Of a stretch of DNA of 37,381 nucleotides, positions 1 through 7,189 are shown piece after piece. The DNA is taken from the NCBI GenBank assembly GCA_018381235.1, contig JAGZSF010000017.1, positions 1 through 37,381 on the forward strand, read 5' to 3'. Both the position numbers and the translations under genes were made by a program. Origin of the DNA: Collinsella sp. Lineage in GTDB: Bacteria; Actinomycetota; Coriobacteriia; Coriobacteriales; Coriobacteriaceae. How positions within the stretch are numbered: position 1 is the first letter of the stretch; each line of letters begins with the position of its first letter. The notes beneath the pieces were generated by a model. It saw only the letters and a program-made list of their open reading frames with translations. It searched no databases and was not told the DNA's origin.

Positions 1-34
1 GCCCCGCCGACCGATTGCAAGCGGTCGGCGGGGC
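1..34. terminator. GC-rich hairpin beyond rpoD
   Basis: Bases 1-13 and 22-34 form a perfect 13-bp inverted repeat with an 8-nt loop. On the minus strand it lies about 180 nt beyond the rpoD stop codon and could terminate that transcript, but any U-tract would fall outside the window. On the plus strand no T-run follows it. The terminator role is therefore a guess from position and stem strength. Confidence 0.4.
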
Positions 35-72
35 CATTGTGGCTCTTGACAGCGGATTGGGTCATATGAGCG

Positions 73-172
73 AAAGCCCGCCAGGGCGAGCAAGGTGCCT
101 TGAAACGAGGCGGCATTGACCTTCTGGTCATGCCGCCGAAGTTGAAAGGCAGATTGCCGCTCTGGCGGGTTT
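73..172 (+). other. long imperfect hairpin, possible structured RNA
   Basis: These 100 nt fold end to end into one extended hairpin. The outer stem pairs 74-84 with 162-172, then come GCG/CGC, GCAA/TTGC and GCCTT/AAGGC. The apical stem pairs 109-121 with 126-137 around a TTCT loop. Two non-Watson-Crick positions in the outer stem (76/170 and 85/161) are G-U if the plus strand is transcribed but would be A-C on the minus strand, which slightly favours a plus-strand RNA. I see no proper promoter: TTGACA at 46-51 has no -10 box at the right distance. It does not look like SRP RNA, tmRNA or 6S RNA. It could also be a 3' UTR structure of rpoD or an intergenic repeat. Confidence 0.4.
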
Positions 173-184
173 GCAGCGTCGGCC

Positions 185-214
185 AGTTACGGCGTTTGGT
201 AAAACGCCGTAACT
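185..214 (-). terminator. hairpin immediately after rpoD stop
   Basis: A perfect 13-bp stem (185-197 with 202-214, 4-nt loop) begins one base beyond the rpoD stop codon. No U-tract follows on the minus strand, so it may be an RNA-stabilising 3' hairpin rather than a standard intrinsic terminator. Confidence 0.45.
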
Positions 215-215
215 C

Positions 216-1562
216 CTAGCTTTCGATATAGTCCTTCAGCTTGCTGCTGCGGCTGGGGTGACGGAGCTTGGCCAGGGTCTTGGACTCGATCTGGCGGATA
301 CGCTCGCGCGTGACGCCAAACTCGCGACCGACTTCCTCGAGCGTGCGGGGATGTCCGTCGACAAGGCCAAAGCGCAGCTCGATAACCTTGCGCTCGCGAT
401 CGGCAAGCGAATCGAGCACCTGGGTGAGCTGCTCCTGCAGCATGGAGAAGCTGGCGGCATCGGGCGGAACGATAGCCTGGGAGTCCTCGATAAAGTCGCC
501 CAGCTGGGAATCCTCCTCCTCGCCGATGGGGGTCTCGAGCGACACGGGTTCCTGCGAGATCTTCTGGATCTCGCGGACGCGGTCGGCACTCATGTCCATC
601 TCGGCACCGATCTCCTCGGGGGTCGGGTCGCGACCCAGGTCCTGAAGAAGCTGGCGCTGCACGCGGACGAGCTTGTTGATGGTCTCGACCATGTGCACGG
701 GAATACGGATGGTACGGGCCTGGTCGGCAATCGCACGCGTGATGGCCTGACGGATCCACCACGTGGCGTACGTGGAGAACTTAAAGCCCTTCTGGTAGTC
801 GAACTTCTCGACGGCGCGAATCAGACCGAGGTTGCCCTCCTGGATCAGGTCCAGAAACAGCATGCCGCGGCCGACATAGCGCTTGGCGATGGAGACGACC
901 AGGCGCAGGTTGGCGCTGATGAGCGCCTGCTTGGCCTCGAGACCGACGTTCTCGATACGGGTCAGGCGACGCATCTCGGCGCGGGTAAGCTCGATTTCGC
1001 CCGCCTCGGCGGCCTCGAGCTTCTCGGTGGCGTCAAGGCCGGCCTCAATCTTCATGGCCAGATCGACCTCTTCGGAAGCGGTCAGCAGGTCGACCTTACC
1101 GATCTCCTTAAGGTACATACGAACCGGGTCGCCGGTCAACATCACCGTGGAGGCATCGATGCCACGCACGCGCGAACGCGAACGGGACGTGCGCACGGTG
1201 CGCTTCTTCTTGCTCTTGGAAGAACCCATCTCGGCGTCGGCCTGACGAGCCATCTTAAGCTCGTGATCGTCGAGCGAGCCGGAATCGTGCTCGTCGTCAT
1301 CGAAATCGTCGGTATCGCTATCGTTATCGTCATCGTCGACGTCCATGGGGGCGTCGTCGTTTCCGCTCGCGGAGATAATCTGGATGCCGCTGTTGCGCAG
1401 CGCGGAATACACCGCGTTGAGCTGCTCGTCAGACACATCGATATCCTTCAGGGCGACCTGAATCTCGTCCTCGGTTACCGAAGTCCTGTTTGAGCCGTTG
1501 CCCATGAGCTTTGCAACGTAGGATTCCAGCCCAGTACCCGTGCTCTCACTCTTTTTTGGCAC
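216..1562 (-). CDS. rpoD: RNA polymerase primary sigma factor RpoD (sigma-70 / SigA)
   Basis: This is the housekeeping sigma factor, which recruits RNA polymerase to -35/-10 promoters. After a variable, very acidic segment (an Asp-rich run within the first 110 residues) come region 1.2 (VRMYLKEIGKVDLLT), region 2 (LRLVVSIAKRYVGRGM, FLDLIQEGNLGLIRAVEKFD, FSTYATWWIRQAI), region 3 and region 4 with the helix-turn-helix VTRERIRQIESKTLAKLRHP at the C-terminus. I prefer the GTG start at 1562 (MPKKSEST, 448 aa) because AAGGGAG sits at good spacing before it. The upstream ATG at 1577 has no convincing ribosome-binding site and would add five residues. The gene lies 110 nt after dnaG in the same direction, so it is probably co-transcribed with dnaG. 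Identification is firm; the exact start is less so. Confidence 0.97.
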   Translation of the reverse strand: MPKKSESTGTGLESYVAKLMGNGSNRTSVTEDEIQVALKDIDVSDEQLNAVYSALRNSGIQIISASGNDDAPMDVDDDDNDSDTDDFDDDEHDSGSLDDHELKMARQADAEMGSSKSKKKRTVRTSRSRSRVRGIDASTVMLTGDPVRMYLKEIGKVDLLTASEEVDLAMKIEAGLDATEKLEAAEAGEIELTRAEMRRLTRIENVGLEAKQALISANLRLVVSIAKRYVGRGMLFLDLIQEGNLGLIRAVEKFDYQKGFKFSTYATWWIRQAITRAIADQARTIRIPVHMVETINKLVRVQRQLLQDLGRDPTPEEIGAEMDMSADRVREIQKISQEPVSLETPIGEEEDSQLGDFIEDSQAIVPPDAASFSMLQEQLTQVLDSLADRERKVIELRFGLVDGHPRTLEEVGREFGVTRERIRQIESKTLAKLRHPSRSSKLKDYIES

Positions 1563-1672
1563 AGATTCTCCCTTCATAGTCCACAGGACTCATTACTTTA
1601 GCACACACATTGACGTCTATACCCAAAATTCAGACTGGATATAGGCGCAAATACGCTGGTTGACCACAACAT

Positions 1673-3787
1673 CTAGGCCTGGTCGGCGCCCGCAGTCTCC
1701 AAACCGATCAAACGGAACGGATCGGCCACGCCACCAATCGACTTTTGGAGCTCGCGCTGGCGCTGAGAATCTTGCATCGCCTGCATCGTCATCACACGGC
1801 GCGCCTCATCGTCGAGCGACCGGTCCTGGCGAAGCTTGGCCTGTGCGGCGCGCATGCGGCGCTTGATGGTGTAGAGCTCAAGGGTATCAAGCATAAACAC
1901 GATGTTCGTCTCGGTGGGGTGCTTGCTCGTCGACGAAATGCGCCCGGCGCTGACAAGCGACGCTGCCTCGGGACACACCGCGCGCGCCGCATCCATGCAC
2001 GCCGTGGGGTCGGTGCCCGGCGGCGTCGCGAGCACGGCCCACGCGATGGACTCGTGGCGCGGATCCACCCACTCGATCGAGCAGATGCGGTCGGCATACG
2101 TGCGGAACAGGTCGGGGTAGCTCGTGAGCATCGTCAGCAGCTCGCGCTCCCCCGCCAAAGACTTTCGTTCCAGGTCGGTCAGCACGATCGGCATCGTCGA
2201 TGCCGCAGACACGTCCGTTGCATCGGCAACCGGCGCCGCGCCATCCACACCAACCGGCACATCGATCGGCGGCATATCGTCGACGACCTCGACCGGCGCG
2301 GCCCCGTAGGCCTCGAGCGGCACATAGTCGTACGGCTCTTCCTCGACCGGTGCGGACACCGGCGGCGTCGCTCCCGACGCCCAGGCACCGCGAGACGCCT
2401 CCCGCGAACCAGACGCCCGACCGCCCGCGCTGCCTGCGCGCTCGGCCTGCGCCCGCTGGCGCTCGTAGTTCTGCTCGCGACGACGCTCGGCATCCTCACG
2501 CTTGGCAACATCGCGAAACACGCGTCCCGAGCTCGAACGCACCGTCTCCAAGTCCAAACCCAACAAGTCGGCAATCTGGATAAAGTACGTATCGATCATA
2601 TAGCTATCGCGCAGCGGATAGATAAGCGTCAGCGCATCCTCGAGCGCCTTGGCACGACCGCCCGGCGTGGTAATGTCACTCGACTCCTGCAGTGAGCGGT
2701 ACACAAAGTCCATGAGGGGCTCGGCGGCATCGATGCGCGCCTGCAGCGCCTCGCCACCATGCGCGGTGATGAACTCCATGGGGTCGTTGCCGTCGGGAAG
2801 CACCACGCAGCGCAGGTCCATCGAATCCTGCTCGATAAACTGAATCGCGCGGCGTGCAGCCTTTTGACCGGCGGCATCACCGTCGAACATATACACGATG
2901 CGCTTGGCAAAACGGGTGAGCGTCTTTACGTGATGTTCCGTCAGCGCCGTGCCCAGCGTGGCGACGACGTTTTTAATCCCCGCCTCCCAGCAGGCGATGC
3001 AGTCGGTATATCCCTCCACCACGATGGCGGTATCCTGCGCGACGATAAACTCCTTAGCCCAGTTAAAGCCGTAGAGGTTTCGCTTTTTATGGAACACGCT
3101 CGTCTCGGCGGTGTTGAGGTACTTCGGCTGGCCGTCGCCCATAATGCGCCCGCCAAAGGCGATGTTATGACCCTGCTCGTCAAAGATGGGAAACATCACG
3201 CGGTCGTAAAAACGATCGGCAAGCTGCCCGCGCCCACGGCTCACGGCCACGTTGGCGTCGACCATCTCCTGCGGGGTAAAGCCCGCCTGCGAAAGATGCG
3301 ACACCAGCGCGTTGCGACCCGGCGCAAAGCCCAGGCAGTAGCGGCGGCAGACGTCGCCGCCCATGCCGCGGCTGGCGAAATACTCGCGCGGACGGCTGTC
3401 CTTACCGCGCATGAGCATGGTGTGGTAGAACTGGGCGGTCTCGGCGCACAGGTCATAGATGCGGGCACGCTTGGTGCCGTGCTCGCGATAGGCGCCGGTA
3501 TCGTGCAGCTCAATGCCGGCACGGTCGGCCAGGTAGCGAATCGACTCGGGAAAGCTCAGGTTCTCGCGCTTCATGATGTAGGTGAAGACGTCGCCGCCCT
3601 CACCACAGCCAAAGCAGTGCCACACCTGCGTGGCGGGGATAATATGAAATGACGGGGTCTTTTCGCCATGGAAGGGGCAGCAACCCCAAAACTCATGGCC
3701 ACGGGGCTTGAGCTCAACCGTTTCCTGCACGATGGCAACCAGGTCGGACGCAGCGCGCACCTGGTCTTTTTCCTCATCGCTAATCAC
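1673..3787 (-). CDS. dnaG: DNA primase DnaG
   Basis: DnaG makes the RNA primers for replication and works with the DnaB helicase. The N-terminal CHC2 zinc-binding domain is clear: C37-P-F-H40 and C58-x2-C61. The TOPRIM catalytic core follows, with VVEGYTD and MFDGDAAG carrying the metal-binding acidic residues. The C-terminal third holds an Arg/Ala-rich linker and a low-complexity Pro/Asp/Val segment before the helicase-interaction domain. At 704 aa it is somewhat longer than typical (~600 aa), mostly because of this linker. The start is GTG at 3787, overlapping the end of ribF by 8 nt and preceded by GGTGAG. That overlap implies translational coupling to ribF, an unusual neighbour for primase. 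Confidence 0.97.
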   Translation of the reverse strand: MISDEEKDQVRAASDLVAIVQETVELKPRGHEFWGCCPFHGEKTPSFHIIPATQVWHCFGCGEGGDVFTYIMKRENLSFPESIRYLADRAGIELHDTGAYREHGTKRARIYDLCAETAQFYHTMLMRGKDSRPREYFASRGMGGDVCRRYCLGFAPGRNALVSHLSQAGFTPQEMVDANVAVSRGRGQLADRFYDRVMFPIFDEQGHNIAFGGRIMGDGQPKYLNTAETSVFHKKRNLYGFNWAKEFIVAQDTAIVVEGYTDCIACWEAGIKNVVATLGTALTEHHVKTLTRFAKRIVYMFDGDAAGQKAARRAIQFIEQDSMDLRCVVLPDGNDPMEFITAHGGEALQARIDAAEPLMDFVYRSLQESSDITTPGGRAKALEDALTLIYPLRDSYMIDTYFIQIADLLGLDLETVRSSSGRVFRDVAKREDAERRREQNYERQRAQAERAGSAGGRASGSREASRGAWASGATPPVSAPVEEEPYDYVPLEAYGAAPVEVVDDMPPIDVPVGVDGAAPVADATDVSAASTMPIVLTDLERKSLAGERELLTMLTSYPDLFRTYADRICSIEWVDPRHESIAWAVLATPPGTDPTACMDAARAVCPEAASLVSAGRISSTSKHPTETNIVFMLDTLELYTIKRRMRAAQAKLRQDRSLDDEARRVMTMQAMQDSQRQRELQKSIGGVADPFRLIGLETAGADQA

Positions 3788-4787
3788 GGATGCTCACCCC
3801 CTGCTCACCCAAATGATGACGGATATCGTCAATATTGCCCTCGACGGTCGCGATAAGCTCGTCCAGCGAATCGAACACGCGCGACGGGCGCAGCCAGCGC
3901 GTAAACGCCAGCGAAACCGAGGCACCGTACAGGTCGCCTGCATACCCGATCAAGTTGGCCTCGAGATGAGCCGAGGCGGCATCGTCGGCATACGTCGGCG
4001 GCAGGCCAACATTGACGGCAGCGGGCCAAACGGTATCGTCGACAAGCACCAGGCCCTCGTAGACGCCATCGGCAGGAACCTGGATGCCCTCGGGTACCTG
4101 GATGTTTGCCGTGGGAAAACCCATGTCGGAGCCCTGGTGGCGACCGCCGGCAACAATACCTCGCAGCATGTACGGGCGGCCGAGCAGCTCGGCGGCAAGC
4201 TCAACATGACCCCGGCGCAGCTCCTGGCGAATACGGGTGGCGCAGATCGTCTGCCCATCGACGCACAGCAGCTCGTGGCCATAGACGTCAACGCCGCGCT
4301 CGGCTCCCCATGCCTGCATCTCGGCAACGCCCGAGGCACCGCCGCGGCCCAACCTAAAGTCGCTACCCACGCGAATCGAGCGGATATCGACGACGCGCGA
4401 CAGCAGCTTAAGAAAGCCTACGTGGTCGAGTGCCGCCACCGCGGGCGTAAAGGGAACGGCCACGACCGCATCGACCCCGGTGAGAGCCAGGGCATGCAGA
4501 CGGTCAGCCGTCGTCATCAATTTTTGCGCGGGCGTAGGGCTCACCACCACGTCCGGGTCGGGATCGAAGGTGACCACGACCGCCTTGCAGCCATGGTCAC
4601 GCGCATCGCGAACGACTGCGTCGATCAATTCGCGATGCCCCCGATGCACGCCGTCGAACACGCCGATGGCGATCGACGCGGCACCCAGGCACGCGCAATC
4701 ATCAAATGCATCGGCGGCGACGATGCGGGCCTCATCCGACTCACCCGCGAAAAAAATACGCGCGAGCTCGTGGGAGGCCAGCATCAT
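3780..4787 (-). CDS. ribF: bifunctional riboflavin kinase / FAD synthetase RibF
   Basis: RibF converts riboflavin to FMN and then FAD. The N-terminal FAD synthetase (nucleotidyl-transferase) domain carries GVFDGVHRGH at residues 42-51, and VTFDPDPD follows. The C-terminal riboflavin kinase domain carries GFPTANI near residue 222, with the usual HLEANL-type strand later. Its 335 aa are slightly longer than the common ~310 aa, with extra residues at the N-terminus. The start overlaps the truB stop by 4 nt (ATGA), and the end overlaps dnaG by 8 nt, so it is embedded in the long operon. The truB-ribF order is standard in bacteria; its link to dnaG is not. Confidence 0.96.
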   Translation of the reverse strand: MMLASHELARIFFAGESDEARIVAADAFDDCACLGAASIAIGVFDGVHRGHRELIDAVVRDARDHGCKAVVVTFDPDPDVVVSPTPAQKLMTTADRLHALALTGVDAVVAVPFTPAVAALDHVGFLKLLSRVVDIRSIRVGSDFRLGRGGASGVAEMQAWGAERGVDVYGHELLCVDGQTICATRIRQELRRGHVELAAELLGRPYMLRGIVAGGRHQGSDMGFPTANIQVPEGIQVPADGVYEGLVLVDDTVWPAAVNVGLPPTYADDAASAHLEANLIGYAGDLYGASVSLAFTRWLRPSRVFDSLDELIATVEGNIDDIRHHLGEQGVSIRD

Positions 4788-5716
4788 CGAACACCGCCGA
4801 TCGCCTGCGGAAAGACATGCTCCATAACAAAGCGGCCGCCCTCGATACGGGCAAGCGCCTTGAGCCCGCCATCGAGCACCAGCGCAAACGGCGCCTTCGA
4901 CGCATCGAAGCTCGCAAGCGCGCGCTCAATAGGAATACGACGTCCGCACAGCAGATCGTCGGCAAGATCACCCGGCAAGTCGACGCGCGTGGCGCCCAGT
5001 GCCGCAATGGGATCCAGGGCAAAGCCGGCAGCGGACTCAGCAGAAAGTTCCTCGACCGCATGGCAGGCACCGATGGAAACAACACCGGAGGCCGTACGGC
5101 GCAATGCAGAAATATGCGCCGCGTTGTCGCAGGCACGACCCAGGTCGCGAGCGAGCGCACGGATATAGGTGCCCTTACTCACCGAAAACGCCACAGTCCA
5201 AACGCAAACGTCGCCCTCGCCGCTCACGGCAATCAGGTCAGCGGAGTACACCTCGACCGGACGCGGGGACAACTCAACGGCGTTGCCCTCGCGCGCAGAC
5301 TTATAGGCGCGCACGCCGTTGACCGAAATGGCCGAAAACGCCGGCGGTACCTGCATCTGCGGGCCCAGCATGGCGGACAGGCGCTCGCGGGCATAGGCCG
5401 GATCGCGCAAGTCGGCAGTAATGGGCACCGTGCGAACGGCCTCGCCCTCCGCATCATCGGTATTGGTCTCGACGCCAAACGAGATGTCGGCGACGTAGCT
5501 TTTGGTATCGAGCGTGAGCATGCCCAGCAGACGCGTGGCCTGGCCCACGCCCACCACCATGACACCCGATGCCATGGGGTCGAGCGTTCCGGCATGGCCG
5601 ACGCGCCGCTCATGGAGGGCGCGTCGGCATTGCGAAACCACGTCGTGGGACGTGCAGCCCACCGGCTTATCGACGGCGAGCAGCATATTAAGTTGAGAAG
5701 GTGTACGACGAGCCAT
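4784..5716 (-). CDS. truB: tRNA pseudouridine(55) synthase TruB
   Basis: TruB isomerises U55 in the T-psi-C loop of tRNA. The signature GHAGTLDPMASG includes the catalytic aspartate D46. It is preceded by the N-terminal LLAVDKPVGCTSHDVV segment, and later motifs such as KSYVADISFG and SKGTYIRALARDLG are typical of the family. Its 310 aa match the usual length. The gene follows nrnA after a 15-nt gap and overlaps ribF by 4 nt. Identification is firm. Confidence 0.97.
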   Translation of the reverse strand: MARRTPSQLNMLLAVDKPVGCTSHDVVSQCRRALHERRVGHAGTLDPMASGVMVVGVGQATRLLGMLTLDTKSYVADISFGVETNTDDAEGEAVRTVPITADLRDPAYARERLSAMLGPQMQVPPAFSAISVNGVRAYKSAREGNAVELSPRPVEVYSADLIAVSGEGDVCVWTVAFSVSKGTYIRALARDLGRACDNAAHISALRRTASGVVSIGACHAVEELSAESAAGFALDPIAALGATRVDLPGDLADDLLCGRRIPIERALASFDASKAPFALVLDGGLKALARIEGGRFVMEHVFPQAIGGVR

Positions 5717-5731
5717 GTACCATCCAAAAAG

Positions 5732-6775
5732 TTAGAGCTCGACGGTCACCGAAGCGGGATCCTCCCCTACCAGCTCGGCCAGCATGGGAAGTGCCGCGGT
5801 GAGCGTCTCGGAAATCGTTCCGGCGTTGGTAAAGCCGGCGGCAGCGTGGTGCCCACCTCCGCCAAAGTTGGCCGCAATCTCGGAAACATCAAGATCGCCC
5901 TTGGAGCGCAGGTTGCCGCGCACCTTGGTATCGTCCTCGATGCCCTTAAGGAACAGGCAGACCTCGACGCCCATCACCGCGCGCACCACATCGACCAGGC
6001 CGTCGCACTCGTCCGAGGTGACGCCGCAGTCCTTAAGGTCGCTCTCGTACGCATAGCTATACGCGACGCGCCCGTGCGCAACCGTCTTGATGCGACCCAT
6101 GACGATGGACTTAAGGTGCAGGAACTCGACACGCATGCTCTGATAGACCTCGAGCGCGACGCGCGCCGGATCGGCACCGTGCGCCACCAGACGCGAAGCA
6201 GCATGAAACGCTGCGGCGTCGGCGTTCTGATACTGAAAACGACCGGTGTCGGTGACCAGGCCACACAGCAGGCAGGTCGCGATGCTGTCGCTTGCGGTGA
6301 TGCCGCAATCGGCCAAAAAGCGGTCGATAATCATGGCGCAAGCAGCGGCATTGACACACCTAAGGCTGACCTCGGCAAACTCCTCGCGCGCCGGGTGGTG
6401 GTCAAAGCACGCCACGTGGGCCGAACGACGCAACACCTCGGCGGAATTATTGAGGCGCTCGACGACCGGCACGTCTACCGAAATGAACAGGTCCGGGTTG
6501 CCGGTGTAGGTAGATGCCGGCACCAGCAGATCGGCGCCCTCCATAAAACGGTAGATGCGAGGAACGGGATCGTCGTCTGCCAGTAGCAGGGCGATGTCCT
6601 TGTCGGGGAACACCTTCATAAGCGAGAGGCCCAGGCCCAACACGGAGCCCAGGGCATCGCCGTCGGGAGAGGTGTGACCCGAGATCGCAATGGAGGACGC
6701 ACCCTCGATGAGCTCGAGGATGCGTCGTTTAATATCTGCAGACTCGCACGAGGCGAGGTCGGCGGAATTAGTCAT
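5732..6775 (-). CDS. DHH/DHHA1 phosphoesterase, NrnA-like
   Basis: This is a bifunctional oligoribonuclease / pAp phosphatase type enzyme that recycles short oligonucleotides. Visible motifs are GHTSPDGDALGS (motif I), a DHH motif in CFDHHPAREEF, CGLVTDTGRFQY, and the DHHA1 signature FGGGGHHAAAGF near the C-terminus. Length (347 aa) is a little above the usual 310-330. It overlaps rbfA by 8 nt and precedes truB, the order rbfA-nrnA-truB-ribF being common in Gram-positives and actinobacteria. Some DHH proteins of this type instead hydrolyse cyclic-di-AMP breakdown products, and the substrate cannot be told from sequence alone. Confidence 0.93.
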   Translation of the reverse strand: MTNSADLASCESADIKRRILELIEGASSIAISGHTSPDGDALGSVLGLGLSLMKVFPDKDIALLLADDDPVPRIYRFMEGADLLVPASTYTGNPDLFISVDVPVVERLNNSAEVLRRSAHVACFDHHPAREEFAEVSLRCVNAAACAMIIDRFLADCGITASDSIATCLLCGLVTDTGRFQYQNADAAAFHAASRLVAHGADPARVALEVYQSMRVEFLHLKSIVMGRIKTVAHGRVAYSYAYESDLKDCGVTSDECDGLVDVVRAVMGVEVCLFLKGIEDDTKVRGNLRSKGDLDVSEIAANFGGGGHHAAAGFTNAGTISETLTAALPMLAELVGEDPASVTVEL

Positions 6776-7178
6776 CTAAAGCTGCCTCCTGGGCGGCATC
6801 CTCTATGGGGTAGCCGTCCTCGTCCTTTTCGATCGCAAGCGTGGCGGGAACGTTTTCCAGCGCGCGCGTGATGCGCTCGGCCTCATCGGTCGAGCGATCG
6901 ATGCGAAAATCGAGCTCGGGCGTGACGCGCCAATCGAGCGAGCGAGCCAACAGGCTGCGAATACGGCCCTTGGCGCTGGCAAGCGCCTCCATGACCTCAT
7001 CGTAGCGGCTCGCATCGCACGACACGTACACGCGTGCGAACGAACGGTCCACCGCGACCTCGACCGCAGTCAGGGTGACCAGGTCGAGACGCGGATCGGA
7101 AACCTCAAAGAGCAGGATATAACCAAGCTTCTCGCGAAGCTGCTCGCCCAAACGGCGGGTTGCCTGCGTTTGCTTCAT
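6768..7178 (-). CDS. rbfA: 30S ribosome-binding factor RbfA
   Basis: RbfA helps mature the 30S subunit at the 5' end of 16S rRNA. The 136-aa protein has the KH-like fold pattern: an N-terminal helix (RRLGEQLREKLGYILLFEVSDPRL), the strand VDRSFARVYVSCD, and the helix with VTPELDFRIDRSTDEAERI. It lies 11 nt after infB and overlaps the next gene by 8 nt. Length and context agree with the family. Confidence 0.95.
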   Translation of the reverse strand: MKQTQATRRLGEQLREKLGYILLFEVSDPRLDLVTLTAVEVAVDRSFARVYVSCDASRYDEVMEALASAKGRIRSLLARSLDWRVTPELDFRIDRSTDEAERITRALENVPATLAIEKDEDGYPIEDAAQEAALDD

Positions 7179-7189
7179 AGCGCTACCCC

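Noticed and set aside
73..172. SRP RNA, tmRNA or 6S RNA
   Set aside because: The apical loop and length do not fit: no GGAA-type SRP tip, no tRNA-like ends, and too short for 6S.
258..1493. Long plus-strand ORF (411 codons) opposite rpoD
   Set aside because: It is the antisense shadow of a certain gene. Its Leu/Gly/Asp/Val-rich composition comes from GC-rich codons read backwards.
4706..6586. Plus-strand ORF of 626 codons opposite ribF, truB and nrnA
   Set aside because: It spans three well-identified genes on the other strand, has His/Arg/Gly-rich low-complexity content and no recognisable domain.
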